Part shown: piece after piece, positions 39,769-46,702 of the stretch
How the letters are laid out: every line of letters begins with the position of its first letter
Numbering within the stretch: position 1 is the first letter of the stretch
DNA from: a virus
DNA length: 46,702 nt
IMG/VR virus record: IMGVR_UViG_3300021378_001736
Location: 1 to 46,702 of that record
Strand: one strand, 5' to 3'
The notes under the pieces: generated by a model
The model's input: only the letters and a program-made list of their open reading frames with translations
The model's database searches: none
What the model was told of the DNA's origin: nothing
Position numbers and translations under genes: made by a program

Positions 39769-41278
39769 TTTTAAACTCTGCCTCCAGGTTTGCTAACACT
39801 TCATCATTTTCATCAAATGAATTATCATCTGCTTCTGTAACTTCTTCCTCAAATAAACTTTGGAATAATTTGTTATTGCCATCTTTATGAGGATTATTGT
39901 TTAGTGCTTCTAAGAATAATGTTGCTTCGTCAAGTAGTCCGTGTGGATCTTCACTAGCAAAAAGTTCTTGTACAAAAGTATTAAAGTATAGAATGTTTCT
40001 AGGAACCCATTGACTAAACTCTTTACTTTTATCACTTCTTTTAACTCTTTCCCAATTTCTCCAATCTGGTTGATACTCTTGTATTTCTATTAATGCTAAT
40101 TGATTTGCTCGTTGTACTGCTCTAATGTGCATATAAACATTGTGTATCATTAAAATACCATATGTAAAACTATCCCAACTTGTTTTACCTTCTTTACCAA
40201 TTTTGTTTAACATACCTGGCTTATACCAGTTTACATCTTTTACTTTTGTTCTAAGACCAACTGGACTTTCAAACGGAAACGGTAAGTCTCCAATGTTTTC
40301 ATTGTTAAGTTTGTTGTCAAAACACTTGTCCATTAAGTAACTTTGCCTATCTGCACTTAAAATAGTTTGCGAGTAAACTAAACCGTTTGCACTACTGATA
40401 AATGGACTTGCACTATCAAAACTAATTGTAATATTAGGATTAATTTTTCTAAGTTCTCTTTGAATTATAGTAAACATTACTGCCCAATCTAACTTACTTG
40501 TACCAAGATAATGTATCCAATCTTTACCTTCAATATTGCCATCATCTCTCATTACAATAAGACGTTTAAGACACATCTTCATATCTCTCATATGATTACC
40601 ACCCATTGCCCATCCTTCAAATGGATAGTCTTTTACTGCGTCATACCATATACTAGCATCTTCCCAATGTGTGCCTTGCAATACATTTAAGAATTTTGTT
40701 TTGCCTTGTCTGTGTTGTACAAAGAAATCGTTGTTATGTAATGTACATTTTAAACATTCATCAAAGTCTTTGAGTCCTGTACGTTCCCTTAGTTCAGGCT
40801 TACTTGCCCAACTAGGTACATCAAGTGTCATACTCCAGTCTGCTGTATGCTCTAACCAGTTTAAAATTTTATGTCTTGTTTTGTCAGCATCTCCTTTGTA
40901 TCCAGGATCGCCTGGCTTCTCAAAAAAGTTTTCCCAGTCAAATTTAATAACACCTTTACCAATTTGGAAACCTCCAGAGTCTCCTAGTATCATAGTGTTT
41001 TCTCTATCACGGTCCTGAATAATATATTCTAACTTCTTGCTTTTCTCCATATCGAGATAGGCGTGTCCTGCCGAATATAAACCCATATTGTATTTGAAAT
41101 AACCTTTGTCTGCATCTAAAAAGTTTAGACCTTCAAAGCCGTGTTCGAAGCCTTCTGGAATCCTGCCATCAGGGATATAGCCTTCTATGTGTTTACATCT
41201 GCCAAGTAGTTCTGTATAGAAACCACTAATAGCAGGCAAATAGACTGCAAAATCACCTCTGTGTTTGGATAAATCCAT
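39761..41278 (-). CDS. dpdA: DpdA-like DNA guanine transglycosylase (TGT family)
   Basis: This 505-residue protein shows the TGT fold's key residues: DSGGFQ (100-105), LDVPSW (D153), a VLQGT base-recognition segment (QG at 201-202), an AMGG loop (about 224-227) and FDSASP (D288), the expected nucleophilic Asp. DpdA enzymes exchange guanine in DNA for a 7-deazaguanine, unlike the tRNA enzymes. The tRNA-type zinc site is not evident, and an extra C-terminal region of about 150 residues ends in acidic repeats. folE, queE and queD-like genes in this window support DNA modification. A tRNA-modifying TGT is the main alternative. Confidence 0.75.
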   Translation of the reverse strand: MDLSKHRGDFAVYLPAISGFYTELLGRCKHIEGYIPDGRIPEGFEHGFEGLNFLDADKGYFKYNMGLYSAGHAYLDMEKSKKLEYIIQDRDRENTMILGDSGGFQIGKGVIKFDWENFFEKPGDPGYKGDADKTRHKILNWLEHTADWSMTLDVPSWASKPELRERTGLKDFDECLKCTLHNNDFFVQHRQGKTKFLNVLQGTHWEDASIWYDAVKDYPFEGWAMGGNHMRDMKMCLKRLIVMRDDGNIEGKDWIHYLGTSKLDWAVMFTIIQRELRKINPNITISFDSASPFISSANGLVYSQTILSADRQSYLMDKCFDNKLNNENIGDLPFPFESPVGLRTKVKDVNWYKPGMLNKIGKEGKTSWDSFTYGILMIHNVYMHIRAVQRANQLALIEIQEYQPDWRNWERVKRSDKSKEFSQWVPRNILYFNTFVQELFASEDPHGLLDEATLFLEALNNNPHKDGNNKLFQSLFEEEVTEADDNSFDENDEVLANLEAEFKNA

Positions 41279-41279
41279 T

Positions 41280-42023
41280 TTAACTCCTTGCTGGTAAGAT
41301 GTATGTATATGCTCCTATACCACTATCGATATCGATTTGCATTGCTCCTGCTTCACTGAAACTTACTACACAATTACTGCTATCACTTAATCTAAGTATA
41401 GTAATAACTTTAGATAGTTCCCAACTCCAAGTGCCTTTAAGGTCACCTTCGACATTGTCGTTTACTGGGATCTTAGAACTGTCACCGTTTGGTTGTCCTA
41501 TAATAAAGTGTAGTAAACCATCTTCTACTTTAGGTGTAAAACTGTTTTCATACACACCTAAAATGTTGTTAAAGAAGCCTAAGTCTTTTAAGTTCTTTTG
41601 ACTAGGTACAAAACTGACGTCCCAATCAACATCTCTCATTTTAACGTCTTTTAACTGCTGGTTAACTACATCTGCTAACATAAAGCGGTACTTTGCATTA
41701 TGCCCTTCTGCACTTTTAAACTCGACTTCAACTGGAATATCTTCTCCATTTCTTTCTTGTTTATTAATACTAACAGTTGCATCGTCACTATCAAAGCCTG
41801 GAAACTTTAGTAGTCCATCAATAACTGTCATTCTACTTAATCCTATTGTTGCGTCAATAAAGTCGCTAATTGGATTATGTAATTTACCCTGTATGATGAC
41901 GGTTTTATCTTGGTCCATAGCAGAAATTGTTGTTTCTGTGTCTGTTCCAGATACCTTCACCATTTCAACAAATCCTAATGCGTGGGTATGCTTTAGGATG
42001 TCTTTAAAAATATCTTTTATCAT
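41280..42023 (-). CDS. gp45: DNA polymerase sliding clamp (gp45-like)
   Basis: This 247-residue protein fits the T4 gp45 clamp in length and in its two-domain pattern of strands. It has an N-terminal VKVSGTDTETTISAMDQDKTVIIQG segment and the C-terminal IDIDSGIGAYTYILPARS. There is no enzymatic motif. As a trimeric ring around DNA it tethers polymerase and, in T4, also activates late transcription. It lies directly downstream of the polymerase gene, with its own sigma70-type promoter and strong AGGAG SD, and heads an operon with dpdA. Confidence 0.8.
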   Translation of the reverse strand: MIKDIFKDILKHTHALGFVEMVKVSGTDTETTISAMDQDKTVIIQGKLHNPISDFIDATIGLSRMTVIDGLLKFPGFDSDDATVSINKQERNGEDIPVEVEFKSAEGHNAKYRFMLADVVNQQLKDVKMRDVDWDVSFVPSQKNLKDLGFFNNILGVYENSFTPKVEDGLLHFIIGQPNGDSSKIPVNDNVEGDLKGTWSWELSKVITILRLSDSSNCVVSFSEAGAMQIDIDSGIGAYTYILPARS

Positions 42024-42046
42024 TAGTTCACTCCTGTAATTTAGAT

Positions 42047-42075
42047 ATTATACATTTATTATTTAGAAAAGTCAA
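42047..42075 (-). promoter_or_regulatory. sigma70-type promoter for the clamp-dpdA operon
   Basis: TTGACT (42070-42075), a 17-base spacer and TATAAT (42047-42052) on the minus strand, 24 bases before the clamp ATG at 42023. It would drive the clamp, dpdA, Gfo/Idh, MDR and 37420 genes. Confidence 0.8.
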
Positions 42076-42094
42076 TGTCTTTTCCACCATAATT

Positions 42095-44797
42095 TTAGTC
42101 TGAGAATGAGAATAAATCGTGAAACGTATTACTAGTCTGCATTTGACTAAAGTCCCACTTCAACACATTCAATAAATTGTGTACCTTTTTGTCGACTACT
42201 TTCTTTTCCATTTCATCTTCGTCGAAAGGTAACTTCTTAAACCAATCAGGTAATTGCAATTCATCTGTTGGATATGCAATACTGCTGAATCCCATATTGT
42301 TTGATTTTAACTGACATACAACAACTTTCATACCGTCAGTAATTTTCATACTGTAGTTGTCTGAATTAGCCAGTAGCATATTATTCCAGTTGATACTTGC
42401 TCTAACGTGTCCTGGAATAGTTGCTTTCTTTTTCTTTTTACCATCTTCTTTTAGTGCTTCTAACCTAAACAAAGACTGGCTATTTCCTGGCGTTTGTACT
42501 GTTTTATTGTATACTTCTGTATATGTAGTTAAGTTATTGACACGTTTAGGCATACCCTTACTCCAAGGATCCATACCTTTAAATCCTTCTTTGAATATTC
42601 TAATGTGTCCCATTATGGTTTTCTCATCTCCACCATCTAGAGTTTTAGCAAGTATATCTTCTAAGAAGTCTTGTACAAACTCTGGAGTATCTGACCTTTT
42701 AATATCGAGACCCATAATCTTAAGTTTTCCACCTTCTGGTTTCCATCCTTCTAAGTCTAATACATTAATAGCATATCTCTTTTTAGTAATAAACAATCCT
42801 GCTCTACCAACTACTTCTCTACCTGCTTTAATAACTTCGCCTTGATGTAAAGGCACGTTAAAGTCATTCTTCATAAAGTTAGGAAAACTTTTACTAACTG
42901 TATCTGATACAGAATCATACAACTCTGTTGCCATTTCTAAATCCATTTGTGTGCCTTCGGGCAATGCTGGTGCGGCTGAGAAATACACAGAGTCAGTATC
43001 ACCATATATAATTGTTTTGCCTTGATGATTATACTCGCCTGTAAGCAGTCTATTTGTTTCTGCACCCATATGACGTGTAATACGTCTACCTGTAAGTGTA
43101 GTACTCTGACCTATTCTCATATCAAAGAATCTACAACCTGCATTAAGAATCGCTCCATATAAACTGTTCAAGTTAATCTTTTTGACCAACTGACGTTTAT
43201 CATAGAATGCAATTTGTTCTGGATCTGTTTGTTCTTTTTTCTTAGCCTGTAAATCTTGTCTTTCTGAATACCAACGTTCAAGTAGTCCTGGAACTATGCC
43301 TTGAACATCAGTTCTAAACAAAGTGCCATTAGCACTCAAACACCAAGGTTGATTGCTGTTAAATACTAAATTGTAAACGTCAGCACCAGTTACTTCACTG
43401 CTTGAACCATCTTCCATATCTATTATAATAGGTCTTGTAACATCTTTTTGCATAACAAGTTCATACTCATTACTACCAAACTTACCTAACCAAGCATCAG
43501 CAAAACTTTTGCCTTCAATCATTATTTTGTCGTTTATTTCTTTTTCAGTGTGGACTGGTCTTAATTGACCTACTACTGTTTCAGGAGCCATATTCAGTGC
43601 CCTAAACACACTAGGATACAGACTGTTTAAGTCCATACTGCCTACCCAATCGTGTAAACCTTTTTGTGGGAAAGCAACAAAGGCACCTGCCGCCTGTGTG
43701 TTCTCTTGCCTTTCTCTTATTCTATCTGGAACAACCATACCACGCCTATGTGCTTCATTGATAATTGCTTGTTCAGTTGTTGCCACAGCACCCATTGTGG
43801 TTGGAAGTAATACAGTATTGTCGTGTGCAATAGTGTTTGCTAAATCAATAAACTGTAATTTGTCATCAATCTTTTTCAACAACATTGTATCCTGAATGTT
43901 ATATTCTAAAAACAGTTCAAAGTCGTGATTATAAAGTCTATCTAAACTTCCTTCATACGGAACTTTCTTTTCATCGACTTCCATTTCACCAATAAAGTCT
44001 AACCTATAACTGTGTCGCTCTTCATAGTTATATTTTCTATAAAGTTCCAAATAGTCCAAATGTACTCTACCAATCAAATCATATGTTTCAGTTTCTCTTC
44101 CGTGATTTATATACTTTCTTTCTTTAGGCAACATATCCCACAAACACATTTTTCTTGTTTCGCTTTTGCCTAAAACTTTGATTATGCGATTTATTGTGTA
44201 AGGAATATCATAACCTTCTGAATTCCAACCACTTAATATATCTGCATCTTCTATTAGTACTAAGAACTTCTGTAACAATTCTTTTTCATCTTTACATATA
44301 ATTGTGTTACCCACTTTGTCTGCAATTTTATTTGCTTGTTCGCTGTCTAACGTCTTTGGAGCAACTGCTAAACAAACTATAGCATCACACCAGTTTAATA
44401 CAACTGCTACCGCTGTGATGGGCATAAATGCGTCTTGTGGAGAACTATACCCTCTTTCAGGGTCAAAGTCTACCTCAATATCAAAGAATGCAGTATGTAG
44501 TTTTGGTGCTTCAACACCTTGGTAGTGGTCAGAAATGACCCTATTGATTGGACGTAAATCACTTTCAAAAAGTTTTTTACCTCTATTGAATGCTATGTTC
44601 TTTTGAAAGTCTTTGTGAGTTGAACAGGTAATTTTACTTACAGAATCACCGTATATGCTTTTGTATTTTCCTTTTGGATCTTCTGCATAAAAATAATATC
44701 TAGCCGGATGTTCTACATATTTACGTTTACCATCTATTCGCTCTACGACATTTACTTTGTTCTTTTGTTTGTCGTAATACGCATCAACGTAACTCAT
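42095..44797 (-). CDS. gp43: T4-type family B DNA polymerase
   Basis: The 900-residue protein has the proofreading exonuclease motifs FFDIEVD (D106, E108), SEGYDIPY and YNIQDTMLL. The polymerase motifs are MDLNSLYPSVFRALN (motif A, about residue 386), KINLNSLYGAILNAG (motif B) and YGDTDSVYF (motif C, about residue 600). The length is close to T4 gp43 (898). The C-terminus should contact the clamp. The leader carries a sigma70-type promoter and a hairpin next to the SD that may allow self-regulation. This is the strongest marker of a T4-like phage in the window. Confidence 0.95.
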   Translation of the reverse strand: MSYVDAYYDKQKNKVNVVERIDGKRKYVEHPARYYFYAEDPKGKYKSIYGDSVSKITCSTHKDFQKNIAFNRGKKLFESDLRPINRVISDHYQGVEAPKLHTAFFDIEVDFDPERGYSSPQDAFMPITAVAVVLNWCDAIVCLAVAPKTLDSEQANKIADKVGNTIICKDEKELLQKFLVLIEDADILSGWNSEGYDIPYTINRIIKVLGKSETRKMCLWDMLPKERKYINHGRETETYDLIGRVHLDYLELYRKYNYEERHSYRLDFIGEMEVDEKKVPYEGSLDRLYNHDFELFLEYNIQDTMLLKKIDDKLQFIDLANTIAHDNTVLLPTTMGAVATTEQAIINEAHRRGMVVPDRIRERQENTQAAGAFVAFPQKGLHDWVGSMDLNSLYPSVFRALNMAPETVVGQLRPVHTEKEINDKIMIEGKSFADAWLGKFGSNEYELVMQKDVTRPIIIDMEDGSSSEVTGADVYNLVFNSNQPWCLSANGTLFRTDVQGIVPGLLERWYSERQDLQAKKKEQTDPEQIAFYDKRQLVKKINLNSLYGAILNAGCRFFDMRIGQSTTLTGRRITRHMGAETNRLLTGEYNHQGKTIIYGDTDSVYFSAAPALPEGTQMDLEMATELYDSVSDTVSKSFPNFMKNDFNVPLHQGEVIKAGREVVGRAGLFITKKRYAINVLDLEGWKPEGGKLKIMGLDIKRSDTPEFVQDFLEDILAKTLDGGDEKTIMGHIRIFKEGFKGMDPWSKGMPKRVNNLTTYTEVYNKTVQTPGNSQSLFRLEALKEDGKKKKKATIPGHVRASINWNNMLLANSDNYSMKITDGMKVVVCQLKSNNMGFSSIAYPTDELQLPDWFKKLPFDEDEMEKKVVDKKVHNLLNVLKWDFSQMQTSNTFHDLFSFSD

Positions 44798-44810
44798 ATA
44801 TCAACTCCGA

Positions 44811-44830
44811 GCACCACTTCAGGCTGGCAC
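44811..44830 (-). promoter_or_regulatory. leader hairpin, possible gp43 translational operator
   Basis: The polymerase leader contains GTGCCA and TGGTGC, which pair as a 6-bp stem with two G-U wobbles, around the 8-base loop GCCTGAAG. It ends two bases before the GGAG SD (44805-44808). T4 and RB69 polymerases repress their own mRNA by binding a hairpin of similar shape (short stem, 8-base loop) next to the SD. Confidence 0.45.
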
Positions 44831-44851
44831 AATACCAAATATTAAAAATTA

Positions 44852-44880
44852 ATTATAGCAAAAACTTTGACTGATGTCAA
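44852..44880 (-). promoter_or_regulatory. sigma70-type promoter for the polymerase gene
   Basis: TTGACA (44875-44880), a 17-base spacer and TATAAT (44852-44857) on the minus strand, matching consensus fully. It starts one base after the end of the upstream gene and yields a leader of about 50 bases holding the hairpin. Confidence 0.8.
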
Positions 44881-45144
44881 TTATAATGTTTTGCCTACTA
44901 CTTCTAAGATAGTTTCAAGTTCATCGAACTTATCTCTTTCTGTTCCTAAGGAAGCCTTGTGAGCAACTCTAATCGCTTTGTTTAGTGTACCTGCATTTAG
45001 GTCCATTTCTTCTGCGATTGCTTTGACTGTATCACGAAGTCCTTCTTTGAGGGCGTCCATTTCGAAATGAACTTGCATACCTTCATTGACTAATTTCTTT
45101 AGCCTTGCGACTTCTTCTTGATTAAATGTTTTGTTAAATGCCAT
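44881..45144 (-). CDS. DsbA-like small regulatory protein (tentative)
   Basis: This 87-residue helical protein has FNQEEVARLKKLVNEGM, a long central helix and a helix-turn-helix-like stretch (ETLDLNAGTLNKAIRVAHK region). It ends in ERDKFDELETILEVVGKTL. The C-terminal half resembles T4 DsbA, a double-stranded DNA-binding protein that enhances late transcription, in the order of a HK motif, a DxFE/FDE element and a final helix. The match is by memory and modest. It lies between two sigma70-type promoters and has an AGGGAG SD. Confidence 0.45.
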   Translation of the reverse strand: MAFNKTFNQEEVARLKKLVNEGMQVHFEMDALKEGLRDTVKAIAEEMDLNAGTLNKAIRVAHKASLGTERDKFDELETILEVVGKTL

Positions 45145-45181
45145 TTATTTCTCCCTGTGTATGTAATTATCTGTTTAAACT

Positions 45182-45210
45182 ATTATATAGTCTAAGAATT
45201 GGTAAGTCAA
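45182..45210 (-). promoter_or_regulatory. sigma70-type promoter for the DsbA-like gene
   Basis: TTGACT (45205-45210), a 17-base spacer and TATAAT (45182-45187) on the minus strand, about 38 bases upstream of the ATG at 45144. It lies in the 77-base gap after the gene ending at 45222. Confidence 0.8.
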
Positions 45211-45221
45211 TGGATTTTTTT

Positions 45222-45524
45222 TTAAACTGTGGTACTTGCTTCAAATTCGAAGTCAAGTTCTGGAAATTCTTCTAGTAACTCATCAGAAATATCAGTGCCT
45301 TCTGCTGATGATATATCGTCTTGTAATAATATTTCGTATGCAAACATATCTTCTTCTTGATAAACTAATACATCAAATTTATCTTCCTCGCCACTAGACA
45401 CTTGCATCATCTTCTTAGTGTCTGCTAAACTGTTTACAATATTGAAATATTTAGTAATGTCAGGCCCAGCCAATTTCTCTTTGGTTATGAGCCTGCAAAA
45501 GTTTTTTATAAACTTGTCTTCCAT
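45222..45524 (-). CDS. hypothetical acidic protein
   Basis: This 100-residue protein has a helical first half (FIKNFCRLITKEKL; DITKYFNIVNSLADTKKMM), a short FDVLVYQEEDMFAYEILL strand region and an acidic C-terminus. It is not recognised. It follows the EF-hand membrane gene with a 5-base gap. It is the last gene of the structural-side transcript before the polymerase region. Confidence 0.5.
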   Translation of the reverse strand: MEDKFIKNFCRLITKEKLAGPDITKYFNIVNSLADTKKMMQVSSGEEDKFDVLVYQEEDMFAYEILLQDDISSAEGTDISDELLEEFPELDFEFEASTTV

Positions 45525-45529
45525 TACAA

Positions 45530-45856
45530 TTACTTACCTTTACTAAATGCTTGGGCACCAAAAAATGCGGCAACAATACCAGCAACTGCTACAAAGTATG
45601 TAGCCGCCATATCGCCTAGTATTTTACTAGCACTTTCTAATCCAAATAATACTGCTAATACTACAGCAAATGGATATAAAAGCATACCACTTAGTGCGAA
45701 CCAAGCCATACTTCTTTGTGCGTCACGCATTGCATCTAAGTCTTCAAGTTCTTTTCTTTTGAACTCTAGGTACATTTGCTCTTCTGCTTTTGAAACCTTT
45801 CCATCTCCATTTGTATCAGCCGGATGGTGTACTGCTGTTTTTGTTTCTTCTGCCAT
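45530..45856 (-). CDS. EF-hand membrane protein
   Basis: The 108-residue protein has a perfect EF-hand loop, DTNGDGKVSKAE (residues 14-25; D14, N16, D18, S22, E25 as calcium ligands). A charged helix and two membrane segments (about 50-72 and 80-102) follow. An EF-hand fused to a two-helix membrane hairpin is unusual for a phage. Its position beside a tail-fibre-like gene and its size could suit a holin or a membrane-sensing factor, but this is inference. It has a strong AGGAG SD. Confidence 0.65.
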   Translation of the reverse strand: MAEETKTAVHHPADTNGDGKVSKAEEQMYLEFKRKELEDLDAMRDAQRSMAWFALSGMLLYPFAVVLAVLFGLESASKILGDMAATYFVAVAGIVAAFFGAQAFSKGK

Positions 45857-45868
45857 TGTGTTCTCCTA

Positions 45869-46702
45869 CTAACTACTTATGACTGTTCTGTCTGTCACTC
45901 GACGCCAGTTTGTGCCATCGCTAAATGCCATTACTGCGCCTCCTGACTCGTTAGGCACAAATATCATATGCCCTGTATATGCAGATGCATCAGGTACTGA
46001 TGCAACTTCATACTGTGGAAACTCAACTGGTCCTCCACTTGATTCTACTACACCGTAATCACTATTTACTAATGCTACAACGGTATCAGTTAATGAACCG
46101 TATTCGATTGTGTTTGTTGTTGAACTAGTAATCAATCCGTAATCGCTTACTGTTTCAAATATAGGCGATGATACAATACTTGCATCAACTTCACCGAATG
46201 TTAAATTGCCAGTAAGTTTCGCATCTATGGCACTATTTGCTCTGGCATCAGTATAGTAAAGGCTAGTTGAACCTTCTTTGATATCATCTGAATCTTTTGT
46301 TGCTAATAAAGTATTTACTCTAGCATCAGTGTAGTAAAGATTAGTTGAACCTTCTGATAAATCATCTGAATCGTTATCATCTAAATCAACTTTTACTGCA
46401 CTTTCTGATTTTGTGTCTTTGGCTAATGCTTTTTGCTCAAACTTACCGTCTGAACCTTTTCTCAAAACAACTTTGTCGTTACCTGTTCCTAATTCAATCT
46501 CATCTACAACAAGTTTTCTTTTTATGCTAGTGTTAGCACTATCTGAAAAATCTATTTCATTATCTGATGTTACACTGATTGCTGTTGTGCCTATATTGAT
46601 AGTACTACCACTTAGGTATAAATCATTAAATCTGTTTGAACTTGTTCCTAAATCGTAAACTTCGTTTGCTGTGGGAACAATATTACCTGTTATGCTTACA
46701 TC
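45869..46702 (-). CDS. tail-fibre-like structural protein (5' end beyond window)
   Basis: The open frame runs to the right edge, giving at least 277 residues. The N-terminal part in the window has ANEVYDLGTSSNRFNDLYLSG and STINIG, phrases typical of phage fibre and collar-type proteins. Further on, EGSTNLYYTDARVN and EGSTSLYYTDARAN are two copies of one repeat. The C-terminus has PDASAYTGHMIFVPNE followed by a FSDGTNWRRV segment, typical of a fibre tip. No start codon is visible, so the gene continues upstream. It is most likely a late structural or adhesin protein. Confidence 0.75.
   Translation of the reverse strand, partial: DVSITGNIVPTANEVYDLGTSSNRFNDLYLSGSTINIGTTAISVTSDNEIDFSDSANTSIKRKLVVDEIELGTGNDKVVLRKGSDGKFEQKALAKDTKSESAVKVDLDDNDSDDLSEGSTNLYYTDARVNTLLATKDSDDIKEGSTSLYYTDARANSAIDAKLTGNLTFGEVDASIVSSPIFETVSDYGLITSSTTNTIEYGSLTDTVVALVNSDYGVVESSGGPVEFPQYEVASVPDASAYTGHMIFVPNESGGAVMAFSDGTNWRRVTDRTVISS

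Noticed and set aside
42024-42094. Terminator after the polymerase gene
   Set aside because: The gap holds a promoter and SD only; no hairpin was found.
1-46702. tRNA genes, CRISPR arrays, insertion sequences or integrase
   Set aside because: No cloverleaf-sized gap, repeat-spacer pattern, terminal inverted repeats or transposase/integrase motif was seen in any gap or frame.

Overview
The window is AT-rich, densely packed phage DNA. It encodes a T4-type family B DNA polymerase, a gp45-like sliding clamp, a T4 RNase H-like 5' nuclease and a possible DsbA-like protein. TATAAATA-type late promoters lie in intergenic gaps, and a tail-fibre-like protein runs off the right edge. This fits a marine T4-like myovirus of the pelagiphage or cyanophage kind. 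The host cannot be fixed from this window: no photosynthesis gene, tRNA, integrase, insertion sequence or CRISPR array is visible. Almost every gene overlaps or abuts the next, and only a few gaps exceed 50 bases.

Layout. Positions 1-3700 are on the + strand: a cupin/2OG-oxygenase-like protein, a radical SAM enzyme and three methyltransferases, two of them tandem paralogues. At 3693-3700 they collide tail to tail with a minus-strand array that fills the rest. Positions 3.7-19.5 kb form a large accessory block: a NadR-like P-loop protein, a methyltransferase, a 1095-residue protein built of about ten copies of one module, a NodU/CmcH carbamoyltransferase, three tandem paralogues with a GT10-like C-terminal motif, a second radical SAM enzyme, a 2OG-Fe(II) oxygenase, a UDP-sugar dehydrogenase and a sulfotransferase. 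Two late-type promoters sit inside the block, so it is probably expressed late and may decorate virions or cell-surface glycans. Positions 19.5-25.7 kb hold small conserved phage proteins, a PPP-type phosphatase, an amidinotransferase and a MoxR ATPase plus VWA/metallopeptidase pair. A folded intergenic RNA candidate lies between the last two.

Positions 25.7-37.4 kb contain the 5' nuclease, QueE, GTP cyclohydrolase I, a phosphoribosyltransferase, a GalE-like epimerase, a glycosyltransferase, a histone H1-like protein, a QueD-like protein, small membrane proteins and a DUF481-like outer-membrane barrel. Positions 37.4-46.7 kb contain an MDR dehydrogenase, a Gfo/Idh oxidoreductase, a DpdA-like DNA transglycosylase, the clamp, the polymerase and the start of a structural region. 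Six near-perfect sigma70 promoters (TTGACA/T, 16-17 bp, TATAAT) precede the replication and MoxR/VWA genes or lie at the head of the QueE/FolE/QueD block.

Functionally, FolE, the QueD-like protein, QueE and DpdA together suggest that guanines in the phage DNA are replaced by a 7-deazaguanine. No QueC is seen, so the base may stay at the carboxy stage, be altered by other enzymes, or depend on host QueC. The dpdA gene shares an operon with the sliding clamp.
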